Shown here: one piece after another, positions 13,020 through 25,300 of the stretch
Layout: each line of letters opens with the position of its first letter
Numbering within the stretch: position 1 is the first letter of the stretch
Assembly: GCA_023634235.1 (NCBI GenBank)
Contig: JAMKCF010000019.1
Coordinates: forward strand, 3,844,001 to 3,908,000
Reading direction: 5' to 3'
DNA: 64,000 nucleotides
Source: Pisaster brevispinus
Lineage: Eukaryota > Echinodermata > Asteroidea > Forcipulatida > Asteriidae
Notes under the pieces: generated by a model
Database searches by the model: none
Seen by the model: only the letters and a program-made list of their open reading frames with translations
Told to the model about the DNA's origin: nothing
Translations under genes and position numbers: made by a program

Positions 13020-16000
13020 CTAAGTTAGTTAAAATAGTCAAGAGAGTGTGCAGGTAGTTTGCCTGTATGGAAAACGAAGTTCAAAGTAAATAAAAATTCT
13101 GTACAAAACTTGTTAAGGTTTAACATTTGGTGTAAATAAAATTTGCTGTTTTTAGTGTTTTTGCTCGAGGTGTGACCTTGTTGAAACATATCGCGGGGTT
13201 GCCTGCATACAAGTACAGTTTTGAAAGTAAACAAAACTATTTGTGCAGAGCTTGTTTATAGAGTGCTTTTAGGTTTAGTCTACAGCGAAATATACAAACT
13301 AAAATTTGCTGTTATGAGGTTTTTTGCTCGAGGTGTGACCTTGTTGGAACATAATTATAGAGGGTGTGCCTGTATAAAAATATGGAATTCAAAGTTAACA
13401 CATTATCTGTATCAAGTTTGTTTACAGAGTGACTTTTGATTTAGTAAATAGTGACAATTAACAATGCTGTTTTTGAAGGCGTGGCCTTGTTCAACTATTT
13501 AAAGGTTGTGCCAGTATGTACCTGTGTCAAGTTAGTTACAGAGTGATTTTAGGTTTAGTAAATAGGGAAAAATCTAAATTTGCTGCTTTGAGATTTTTTT
13601 GCGCTTGCGTTGGCTGGCGTAGGTTTGACCTTTTTGAAACATAAAGAGCGCGTGCATGTATGCAAAAACAGTGTTAAAATGAATCGAAACTAGCATGGTC
13701 ACAGAAAACCAATACAAGTATCTTCGTCAAGTTTGTTAACAGAGTCACTTTAAGTTTAGAAAACAGGGAAACTTAAACGTGGCTGGTTTTATTTATTTGT
13801 TCATTATTTATTTATTTATTTGCTTATTTTCTCTTGGCGTGACCTTGTTCAAACATACAGTGCCAGCATGTAAATAATACAGAGTTCCTGTAAAAACAAC
13901 TATTTGGGTCAAGTTTGTTTACAGAGTGACTAAAGGTTTTGTAAACAAAGAAAATAAAAACAAATGTTTAAAGTGGTTTTTTTTGCACTTTAGGTGTGAC
14001 CTTGTTCAAACAAATTGAGGGTTCGCTATATGCAAACAGGTAAAATAAAAAATTGCAGTTTTTGGTTTATTTACTTACTGTTTTTGCTCATGGTTAAGTG
14101 TGTCCAAACATACAAAAGGCTTGCCATTATCTAAATACAGAGTTCTTTGTAAATAACGTTATATGGGTCAAAGTTGTTTACAGGGTGACTTTTGGTTTTG
14201 TAAACAAGGATAATTAAAACTTTACTACTTTTGGAGTTTTTTGCGTGAGATGTGTTCTTGAAACATACAGAAGGTGTGCCTGTATACAAATGCAAAGTTA
14301 AAACTAAACAAAAGCTGTTTTGAGTTTTTTGCACATAGGTGTGACCTTGTTCAAACATACAGAAGGTCTGCCAGTATCAGAATGCACAGTTCATTGTAAA
14401 AACAATTATCTGGGTGAAAGTTGTTTACAGAGTGACTTTAGGTTTTGTAAACAAGGACAATTTGCGCGAGGTGTGTTGTTGAAACATACAACGGATGTGC
14501 CTGTATTCAAATACAGAGTTAAAAGTAAACAAATGGATTAACTGTGCAATTTTGTTCACAGAGTGACCTAGACAGAGAAAACTATACAAATTTGCTGCTT
14601 TGGGGGTTTTGTGCAAAGGTATGACACGCTGTGCAACATACTGAGGAGATGCCTGTATATACAAAGACAGAGTTAAAAGTAAACCTAATTTTACATGTCA
14701 AGATTGTTTGTAGAGTGAGCATAGAATTAATAAACTGGGAACATTTAAAAATTTGCTGCTTTAAGCTTCTTTTTTGTTTTGGTGGCTTGCCATGGGATAG
14801 GTGTTAACTCGTTGAAACATATACAGAAGGTTTGCCTGTATGCAAATACTGTGTTAAAACTAAACGAAATTGTCAATGTTAAGTTTGTTCACAGAGTGCC
14901 TTTAAGTTTAGCAAACAGGGACAATTTAAAATTGTTGAAGTGAGTTTTTTCGTGAAGTGTTGAAGTGACCTTGTTGAAACATTTAGAGAGGTTTTGCAAG
15001 GCTACGGATACAGATACAGATACGAATACGTCAACACTTTGTGTGCTCAAGTGACGCGTAACCGAGACTTCCGTGTTTCGCATGCACGTTGACAACGGAT
15101 ACAGCAAGCTCATACACGTACGTAAAAAAGGATACCGTTTTGCTGATTTTAGTTGTATTTTTGACATAGATTAAAAACATTTACCTCTGTATTGCTTTTA
15201 AAGGTGTCATTCATGACATAGATAGAAATGTGTTCATCATTTGTAAGCAAAGTATCGGGAAAATGCAGAATAAATAGTCGTCTCTATTTTGCCGTGCTTT
15301 GCTGGAAACTTTCTTTACACGCGTTATGTGGTGGTTCGAAAACGAACCAATGCAACAAGAACATCAACAACAAAAATGTTTTGGGATTTTGTTTTGCTTG
15401 CAAAACCTTTGCCAGCGTGTGTATGTGTTACGTTGGCCTAGGCCTGACACATAACTCTATGATTGCGTAACATAATATGAGGGGAACCAACGTGAACGGA
15501 TACTGTTACCGTATCTGTATCTGTATCCGTATCCATACACTTGTGAAACCTCTCTATAACCATAGAGCTACAAACGAAACAGGGGGTTTGTCTCTATGCA
15601 AATACATTACAGTGTTAATACTAAACAAAACTATTCGTGTCAAGTTTACAGATTGACTTTAAGTTTAGTATTTAACAGTGTCAATTTTAACTTCCAAGTT
15701 CTGTTGATGTGAGTTTTTGCCCACTGGTGTGAACTTGTGGAAACGTACAGAGGGTGTGTCTGAAGGAAAATACAGAGTTAAACAAAATTATCAGTTTCAA
15801 GTTTGTTTACAGAGTAGGTAATAGTAGACAGGGAAAAATTGCTTGTTTTTTTATATATTTTATTTTTATGGAAGGTTTGACCTTGTTGAAACATTACAGA
15901 GGGTGTGGCTGTATGTGACTACATAGTTAAAATTGAAAAAATTGTATTGGTGTGAAGTTTAATAGTTTCAGAGTGACAGGTGTGCCTGTATACAAATGTA

Positions 16001-16540
16001 GAGTTCATTGTATAAACAATATATCAGTGAATGTTGTTTACAGAGTGACTTTAGGTTTTGTAAACAAGGACAATTAAACAATGTGGTTTTTGTGGTTTTT
16101 GCACGAGGTGTGTTGTTGAAACAAACAACAGGAGTGCCTGTATACAAATACAGAGTTAAAAGTAAACAAATTAATTAAATGTGTAAATTTTGTTCACATA
16201 GTGACTTAATAGACAGGGAAAGCACAAATTTGCTGTTCTGAGGGTTTTGGTGAAACATACCGCGGGTATGTCTGTATATACACATACAGAGTTACAAAGT
16301 AAACCAAAATTTACATGTCAAGTTTGTTTATAGAGAGAACATAGAATTAATAAACAGGGAAAATAAAACATTTGTTGCTTCAAGGATTTTTTTTGCACGG
16401 GCGTTGGCATAGGTGTGACCTTGTTAAAACATACAGAGGGTGCCCGTATATGCAAATACAGTGTTAAAACTAAACAAAACTTTCCGTGTTAAGTTCGTTT
16501 ACAGAGTGCCTTTAAGTTTATAAAATAAAATAAAATAATG
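13020..16540. repeat. Diverged satellite, about 150-bp unit
   Basis: Roughly twenty degenerate units recur in the same orientation. Each has the order GTTTACAGAGTGACTTTAGG, AATTTGCTG, GTGTGACCTTGTTGAAACAT, GTGTGCCTGTATRCAAATAC and AGTTAAAAGTAAAC. Spacing between successive TTGTTGAAACAT motifs is about 140-180 bp. The array is interrupted at 14986-15554 by a TIR element. Open frames within it are chance. Confidence 0.75.
14986..15554. mobile_element. TIR DNA element with TA target duplication, inside the satellite
   Basis: The left end (GAGAGGTTTTGCAAGGCTAC, then GGATACAGATACAGATACG) is matched by the inverted right end (CGTATCTGTATCTGTATCC, then AAACCTCTC), giving inverted repeats of about 45 bp. 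TA flanks both sides (14984-14985 and 15555-15556). At about 569 bp and with no transposase frame it is non-autonomous. The TA duplication fits Tc1/mariner-type or similar transposition; superfamily not proven. Confidence 0.75.
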
Positions 16541-16766
16541 AACTAAGCGGTCCATCTCTCTGATACACTATGCTTGACAGAGAACAGATGGGCACAACTC
16601 GTCGAGTCATCACGAAAGAGATGGAACAGTTGCTTGAAAGGAATACAATGTTCTAATTGTACTTTTTGGAAAATATATTGAAATATTTGTTCTTTGTCAA
16701 AGAGTTTGTGTATTATGTTAGCATTAATTTAGCATTAAACTCTACACATGGTGTAAATTTTGTCCA

Positions 16767-16952
16767 GGACCCAATTCCATTGAGCTTCTCAGGCGCAAAA
16801 GGTAGCTAAGCACAACGAAAATAATGCTTACCAGAATAAAGTTACCAGCCAAAAGACCATGCCACACATGTACAATTTGTGACTGTTTATATCCTGCTGA
16901 ATTTTGCTCAGCAGAAGCATAATTTTCTGCTTAAGCACCTTTATGAAATTGG
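16767..16952. mobile_element. MITE, 'GGGCCCAATTTCATAAAGC' family, copy 3
   Basis: It starts GACCCAATTCCATTGAGC and ends TTATGAAATTGG, with the shared body AGCTAAGCACAAC...TAATGCTTACCAGAATAA. Confidence 0.6.
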
Positions 16953-17120
16953 AGGCAGCACACAATGCACACAAAGTAGCTTAGCACAAACACATTATAC
17001 GCTCACCAGAATAAGATCACAAGCCAAAATATACATGTACCATCTGTACTTGGTAATCTGCTCAATTTTGCTCAATTTTGTGACGTGCTCTGCTGAAGTA
17101 GCTCAATGAGATTGAACCAG
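16953..17120. mobile_element. MITE, same family, copy 4 (adjacent to copy 3)
   Basis: It shares TAGCTTAGCACAAAC...CTCACCAGAATAAG and ends AGCTCAATGAGATTGAACC. It directly follows copy 3. Confidence 0.5.
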
Positions 17121-17799
17121 GGCTGGTTGTGAAATAATATTATTAGGTCAAGGTTTTCTTACTGTTCAAAGATTTATGGATAGTTATGGAGCACAAGTTT
17201 CTAATTACATGCGACATTGGGAGGGGGTGGACTTGCTTCACTCTTTGTCCTGTGGCTTGGGTTGAACTTGCATTTTCCTGGGGCACACCTACTTTTTTCT
17301 ACAGTAATGAGGGAAATCTGCCGTGACACAATGATTAATAAGCCCAGGAGTGAGGTCATAACCCCAAAGCTATGATACAAAGTATATGGGAAAGCCCCAG
17401 CCATTACCCACATCTAGAATCAATCGCAACTTGTCAACCGGGTAAGCCTGGCTTCCTTAACTTCGGCATTTTGATTCTAAATGATATCAAGTTGGATTAG
17501 ACGGAAGCCTGATAATAAAAAAAAATTGGTGAGTGAGGTACATAACAAATAATTACAAAGTGCAAATAAGCGCAGAAGAGGGTAACACTCATTCAGTTTC
17601 ACTTTGAGGCATGCGAATTTATGAAGCATTATAATTATTCAATTGTTCTTTATAGCCATGCGAAGTCGGCATTCAATTTCAATTTAGCTTAGCATGAGGC
17701 AATTGAGATTTATGCGAAAAGCTGCTGTGAATTTAATTGCTGTTTGAGTGGATTGTAAACCAATTGAATGGTTATCTGCTTTTAATCTTATGATGTTAA

Positions 17800-17960
17800 A
17801 GAACATTGCGCATATTCGACAATTGGGACCCGTTACAGTGCGCGAGTTCGTTTCCTTCACGTGATCCCAAAATCGTTAGACTACGCGGGGGACTTACAAT
17901 GGCGGCCCAGCGTGTAGCACTTGCGTGTATGGATTGGTCGATGGAAGAACCCCCCTTAAA
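17800..17960 (+). promoter_or_regulatory. CpG-rich region upstream of the receptor gene
   Basis: CpG density rises compared with the surrounding AT-rich DNA. The stretch contains a CACGTG E-box (about 17860) and a YY1-like AATGGCGGC (about 17897-17906). It lies about 400 bp upstream of the translation start. A splice acceptor at 18234 implies an upstream non-coding exon, so the transcription start could lie here. This is inference from composition and position only. Confidence 0.25.
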
Positions 17961-18303
17961 TCATTTAAAACAAAATGGCCAAATATTAAGTAATCCGAGT
18001 GTCCCTGCTTTGGTTATGTTCATCGAAACGATACCTTTTTTCTTATAATGGTATCACCCAAACACGGAAATAGAATTTGTGGTTATTTCATGGCATTTTG
18101 GTTTCTCAAGTTCACACCCAAGTACGTCCTTTTTAGGGTAGGCATACATACAGCCACGGACCCGACCTCTGGATCGGCAGCGAAGTGTCGAACTTGGGTG
18201 TAAAAGTATTTTACCAAACGACATCTTTTTTCAGAGCTGTTTGTTGATGAGAGAGAGATTCTCAATCGATCTAGTGAATACCCTTGGTCACATAATCGGA
18301 ACC

Positions 18304-19350
18304 ATGGAGCGTAGACTGATGTTAACATTCGTACTCTTCGCATTGGTTCTTTGCCTCTACTTTGACACTGCATCTGCACAGCGTACAGGGAACCTCTCTG
18401 CTTATAAGATATCAGCTTTCCACAATCCAGATATCAACGCCGAATTGAATCATGTTCTTCTGCATAGCCAATCGGGTAATGTGTATATAGGGGCGGTTAA
18501 TTCAATCTATCGACTCAACACCAATTTGGAACATCAGGGGCAGGTCAGTACAGCATCCAATGAGTGCGAAGATGAACGGGATTGTGTCAATCACAATAAA
18601 GTTCTCTTTGTTGAACCGCTGAGGAATGCACTGATTACCTGCGGAAGTTACACTGGGCAATGTCAGCTTAGACATGTCGAGGAACTGACAGTTACCGCTG
18701 AGATTGATACTCTTGTAGCATCAGATGAAGATAAGACAACAATTAGCATCTTAGCACCTGGACCTGGGAATAAAGACTGGTTGTATGTTGCCGCTACATT
18801 CACGAGTACTTTTCCAAGAAATGCACTTCCTCCAGTATCAAGGAGAATTTTGGATCAGGGTGTACCAAATGCACAACTACTGTTTGATGACTCTCCAATC
18901 ATTTTTAATGGCGACTACAAGGGTAATCCTTTTTACATTACTTATGTGTATGGTTTTTCATCAAATGGCTTCGTTTATTACGTCACTCATCAAACTGGCT
19001 TCTCCAAAGTGGTACGGGTTTGTCACCAGGCTAATGTGTTTGAGTCAGTCCGTCCAGACTTGGATTCTTACACAGAGATTACCATACAATGTGGCCAAGG
19101 ATCGAGTATGTATCCCTCGGCCCAAGCAGCTCATGTTGGACCAGCAGGACCCAGCATCGCTGCGTCACTGGGAATTGATTCAAGTGACTTGATGTTGTAT
19201 GCAGTCTTTACCAGGGAGGACAACTCAGCTCTCTGTATGTTCAGTATGAGCGACATAGAAGGTGCATTTCTTACTGCTGTTGGTAACTGCATTAGGGGGA
19301 CTGGGGGAGACAGCGTCAGCTATCTGGATGCAAGTAGATGTAATACCATT
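18304..19350 (+). CDS. Exon 1: signal peptide and most of Sema domain (residues 1-349)
   Basis: The start ATG at 18304 lies in ACCATGG, a strong Kozak context, and opens a classic signal peptide ending TASA-Q. An in-frame ATG at 18247 would add 19 residues before it and is less likely. An acceptor (ATCTTTTTTCAG, 18234) suggests the exon begins at 18235 with a short 5' UTR. Sema motifs include NEC...[20 protein letters not shown] and LPPVSRRIL. It ends phase 0 at donor GTAAGT (19351). Confidence 0.93.
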
Positions 19351-22300
19351 GTAAGTTAGCTAATAATATCAGTAAGACAGAATTTGGTCACTTACACATC
19401 CGTACATGTACAGTTTGAAATACTTTTATCAGGGTCAGCGAAACATGTCCGAAATTGAATTTTCTAGTTTTCCAGTCAGACCCAGGTTGCGTATTCATAT
19501 AAGCGCGGATCCAAACAAAATGTATGAGCGGGGGGAGGGGGGGGGGGGACGCCTATAATTTTTTTCAAATGTAGAGCAGCACATGTATTCCGAGGCGAGA
19601 CCCCCACGTTCAATTGTATTATGTACATAGAGCTACATGACCAAGTTTGACCTGGAAAAATTTCCATATCTGACTGCCAGTTTTTCATTCAGTATGAAAT
19701 AAAATAGTATCTAATTTTCCTAAAGATATTGCTTTTTGTAACAATGAGTGAAAAAGTGGCAGTCGGAAACGGAAAATGTTTCCCTTTATGACTGGAAAGG
19801 GTGGCGGTTCAAGTATGGTATGAACTATTCCTCCATAGTTTAAACTACCTGCGATTGTTACCGTGTGCCACGCCCTTGTCATGCGTGTATGTAGAAAACC
19901 ACGTTCCTGCGTCTATTTTTACGAGACTAACCAGCTAGCAATGCGAAAAGCTTTAAAGTGTTGGGTTCGGGGCCCGCTTCAGGGCCCCTGGAAATTATAA
20001 CATTTAGGTGCGCTCTGATGCAATCTAGGCCACTTCGGAGGCGTTTTACACATTGTTTTTACATATTGGAACATTTTCTTCATTTGTCTTTTGACTGTTG
20101 TTTTGTTACGTTTTTAGGGGAGGGGGTCGGCTCCTAGGGGGGCTATACGCTAGCCGATGAAGAAACAGCATTCTAGCCAGGATGTATGGCATGTATAGTG
20201 TAATGCATTTTACGAGAAGAAAGAACAAACGCGAAGCCTTTATATGTACAGTGTTGTGCCCTGGGGAAAAGTTAGCCCAGGTTGGACTCATCCGTTGCAT
20301 CCAACGTGACGGAGTCCATGGTAAAAAGGTCCCGTACCGTTGCGAAAAAGATGTACAACAAGCATTTTTCATATTTATACTTTCACAAAATCCTTGCGTC
20401 CGGAACTCCCAGCCTGATGGGTTCAGAATTGTTAATTTTAACCTTGGGTGAGATTATTTGAAAAATAAAATGGAAATTGATGTCCCCGTTGTAACTTTCT
20501 GTTTTGCAGTGTATTTTGAACGTTCGTTGATTGTTTAGATTAATTATACCATGCCCGATATGGGGGCAGAGGGTACTCATTTGGGCACCTAATGAGATGA
20601 TTGCAGTCTAAACAAGCAACGGTGACTTTTGAGTGTCTTCAAGTGCAGTCTGGGGCATTTTTTTCATCCAGAAATGTTTCTCTTGATGATTGGTAATGAA
20701 CTTTATTATTAAAAGCTAGCTGCAATATTGAAATTATAAATTCTTTGCAAAAATAATTATTGGACATCGGACTCGTACTTTTTTGCAGCCTGTTCCTGAT
20801 ATCACTCCATTGCTCTGTGACACAGGAGACCTTTATAGATACGCCAATAATCCTAACGCAGTTGAATCCACACCTTTGTTTGAACGAGCAGGGATTATGA
20901 TGTCATCAATAACTGCAACCAATGAGCTAAACCATACTGTTGCGTTTATTGGAACTTCAAGTGGATCGTTGTTGAAGGTTCGTGACTCACATTGTGACTG
21001 ACTATTTTTTACAGATTCGCGAAAAGTACTAGCTTCATTTATTGTATTGCATGAAAACAATTCGCCAATAATTATAGGCCTAGTAGTTGTTAAAAAAAAA
21101 CTAATAACATAAACTATTGTATTTTACATAATTTTTGTACTTTGTCCGTGCCATATGCGAGAGTTTTTGTATGTTTTTCGTTTTGAGACAGCATCATCTG
21201 TCAAAGTTAATAGAATTGTGAAGAAAAACAAATTCCCGGCGAAAATAAAATGAATGGGTGTAAACAAAAATGAATTGAAAAAAAAAAGACGGGGAAGAAA
21301 AGAATGAAGACAAAGTTACATCATTAATTTAATTTAAAACAAAAGGATCTATCTGTGATACTCATTGACTTACTATCGAGTAGTATAGACTATCAGTGTG
21401 GTCACTGGACTTCATCTTACAGTTTGACAGTCTGACGGTCGACTTGTCTCAACGGACGACCTGTCTCAATTTGAGTTGTGTTACGGTCGAAATATCTGTT
21501 CTCCGCTAAAATCGGGTTAAGTTGACGTGCGGAGATGATTGTAAGCCCAGCTCTTAAATTTTTTTTTTATTAAGGTAATGCACTTTTGGGTGGTGTTTCT
21601 TTCTCGAGGTAAATATATGAAGTTAGTATCCGCTAACCACCAATCAAGAGAGAAGAGAATTACAGACTCAGAGCCGAGCTAGAATTGTCTGTCATCTCAG
21701 GGCATAGACTCATACTATACCTCGATACAGTTTATGGATTGTTACATCGAATACCAAATATTTCTCTCTATGGAATTTTTACCAGTATGAACTTTATCAT
21801 CAATGAGCCAGTTGAGATTGAAACTAACAACGGCTTTTCGATAGTTTCAACTATTCTGTGAGATGCCCAAATATTGAATGATTTGTCATTCATTCAAGTC
21901 CCCACAATTTATGTAATAATTAACCATTAATCTCAGACGATCCGACCCCAATAAGATAAACAAATCAACTGATTGACTTTTTGGCACAGCTCAAACTGTT
22001 TTTATTACCAAACAGACACTTGTCAATGATCAGAAAGAGAACCTGAAAGAGAAACAAATCAAGGAGCAGCTTGCCCCCAAAACATACCAAGCACGGATTC
22101 CTTCTTGGCAGCTTGTCACACTCACATACAAGAGGGGCACTCATTCTAAAAAATGCATTCTTGTGGAGCATTCTTTTGTTCTTTCCTTTGTCCCTGCACT
22201 TTACAGTTTCCCATAGACTTTGTACACAAATTTTCTTGTGGAGACCTTTTGTTTTCCCTTTTTTGTTTTGTCCTTGGTCTCCATAGGGTACCAAATATGA

Positions 22301-25300
22301 GCCCATCAGCTTGCCAAGCCCCCATAAAACACTATAACAATACAGCAGTGTGTTTAACAAATCACAAAATGGCATAAGCATACAATGCTTAAATGCTTGA
22401 CACAGATAACAAAAGGGGCAGCTTTCCAAGCCTCTGTACCAGTGTGATAGTCGAGTCCATGACCTTCGAGGCCAAGGCCGAGTCCGAGTCATGGGTCTGC
22501 GAGGCCGAGGCCAAGACCGAGTCACAGCACTCGAGGCCGAGGCCAAGGCCAAGGCCACAGTGTCCGAGGCCAAGGCCGAGGCCAAGGCCAGTTAAATTAT
22601 TATAATATTATGCACACACATACGGGTAGAAAAAAAGCAAACGTTTACGCAAAGGTGATACTTTGAAACGGTTTTATTATTTCACCATGAAGGTACAATG
22701 AGATTGACAAACTGCGAGCGTTTACATGTAGGGACACGTTGCCTTAGATTGGGCAATTTGGGCAGTTTTGTGATGTAAAAAGTGTTTTTTGTGATATGAA
22801 ATATGGTCGGAAAGATATTTTAGAAGTAGAATTTAATGATTTAAACAAAATATGCCTCAAAATTGTGTGATTTTTCCTTTTACTTCGTGGACTAACACGG
22901 CCCGCCATTTTGTACGACCAAATCTTTGACTCCACAAAATGGCAAACTGTGTTTAATAGTTCACGAAGTAAAAGGAAAACCACACAATTTTGAGGCATAT
23001 TTGTTTGGATCATTATCAGTCTGATCATTATATTCTAATTTTAAAAGATCTTTCCAACCATATCCACTTCATAACAAACACTTTTATAGCTCAAATCGCC
23101 CAATCCGAAGGCAACGTGTCCCTTTAACATTCCAAATCATAGATTGTATTATGTATTTTACCAGTACTGTATCTCCACTCCTCAAAGTTTGTGTTCATTA
23201 CACTTTAAAAACATAAGGGTTCCAAAGCATTCGTATCTAAATACATTGGGCTGGTTTCTATGCCGCGTCATTACTTTCGGTAATGCCGGTAACGAGCAGG
23301 AGCCAGTCTATTTCAAATCTGCAATCTTTGGGGTCCGGTTGCGCACGTTAGTTGTGTCTTTTGCGCTCATAAAGTATGCGCAATTTCGTTCCGCGAAACC
23401 TCAGGAGTCCGCTTCAGTAATTGTATTTTTTTCACGAGATAATTTTTTTTGAAAAGTAAATGGTGGGAAATTTGAGTAGAAACTGGCGGCCTCGAACCGG
23501 CCTCGGCTTATTCTTCGAGGCCAGAAGGTGCCGAGGCCAAGGCCAAGACCGAGTCATGACAAGGGGAGGCCGAGGCCGAGACCAAGGCCGTCCAAAGTCG
23601 GCCTCGAGACCGGCCTCGAGGCCGAGGCTGGCCTCGAGACCTCCAACACTGCTCTGTACAACAATAAAGCAGCGGTGTTTTTAAAACTTTAATATAATGA
23701 CACAAATGCCTACAACTACAAGGCTTAAAGTGATTCCACCGCTGGTTCATGCGGTCGGAGTACATAAATCAGCCCCACCTGAACTAGAGGGTGCTGTCAG
23801 TGTTACCAAATTAAACAATACAACCTAAACATTTGTAGACTAACCACCATTCATTTGTTTGACCCCAGGCAGTGGCCGTCCACTTCCCTAGAAAATAATG
23901 CCATCCGTAAAAGAAACAGCTTGGCAATAACCCGCAAGTATAGAGGGAGCAGATCCAACGCGCAGCCCGGTTAAACTTATAAAACAACAATGTTGTCGAG
24001 GCATAATTATAACCAACACGACGTATGAAGCTAAACCACGGATGGTTGTGACTAAAAAGCGCATGCGCAAAACTTTGTTAGTCTCTGGCAGTCTAAGGCA
24101 GTCGTAATGTCGTGTCTATTGTTTTGCCAAAGATAGTTATTGTGTTAAGCTAATTAGCTTTCAAAGCAACCGTATTCTGTCACGTGAATACAGTTTATAT
24201 TACGTAAAACTGTCCACTGACACCTTTTGTAAAGTCGGATCATGAATGGAGGTTTTTCTTACCCTGTGTTTGCATCGTTTCCAAAATAAACAGTGTTATT
24301 GAATATTCAGAAGCGGGTTGAAATTACTAATGAATATGCATTTTTGCGAAAGTTGAACGCAGCGTCTCCATTTTTTAACACGAGAGGGGGTGCCAAACAG
24401 CTCTGAAATACAGGGCTTCATCGTTATTCTCACGATCACCAATCGTCACTGCAGTATTATAATATAAAAGAAAAGCTGTAACGGAACACGAACAAACACA
24501 AACAATAAAAGAGGTCTCCTCTTTAATTTGGAACAAGTTTTTTTTAGAAGACAACAAATAACAGTGGCGTAGCCAGGACTTTTTCGGTAGTGGGGGGGGG
24601 GGGGGGTAGAGGGGGCGCTTTTAATGGGTTTGTAAATGGGGGTGGTCATACTTTTTTCTGTTTCTATCGCGATTTTTTTTTTTCGTGGTGGGGTGGGGGG
24701 CACCTTGGGGAACCGGACATTTTGGGGGCGTGCCCCCCCCCCACACCAGGCCCCTCTCCCCTTGGCTACGCTGCTGCGCTCCGGTCGCATCCCTCTAAAG
24801 TGAGTTTTGGATCTAAAAATATGTTTTGCTTGAGCGCAAGCAAGTTCAAAATGTACACACGCTTTTTAAATCGAACAGGCTTTTTAACCCTGACAGATAT
24901 TGGGGCTTCAAAGAGAGACAACAAATGCGCTATCACAGTTAAGAGTTACTATTAATTATTTACGCATTACCGGTATATTTCATGTTATGATTTACATTAA
25001 AAGTTGATTTATTACTTGTGCCAACTAAGTCATATTTATGAGGGATAATAAGTGATATTTATGACTACAATGTAGGTCATAGTTATAAGATATACCAAAG
25101 TTATGACTTGTACTGTAGGTCATAATAATTTATGAAATACACGTCATTATTATGACGTGTACTGAAGTCATAATTATGAAATGTAGGTGATAATTATATT
25201 ATTACCTTCAATTAAAACATTCTCTTTCTCACTGTCCATTTAAGCACATGCATAGAAAACAAACGACAAACAAAGCAAAACAAAAAACCCCCACAGTTTT

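Noticed and set aside
18838..18846. SRR in the Sema domain as a furin cleavage site like that of MET
   Set aside because: Lacks the RXXR/RXKR consensus and aligns with a conserved Sema strand (PVSRRIL) rather than an exposed loop.
18785..19192. Overlapping 135-residue frame within exon 1
   Set aside because: Out-of-frame shadow of the Sema coding sequence.
21965..22585. 206-residue minus-strand open frame
   Set aside because: Its N-terminal part is the hexamer array read as Ala/Arg/Pro repeats and the rest has no motif; no splice or conservation signal.
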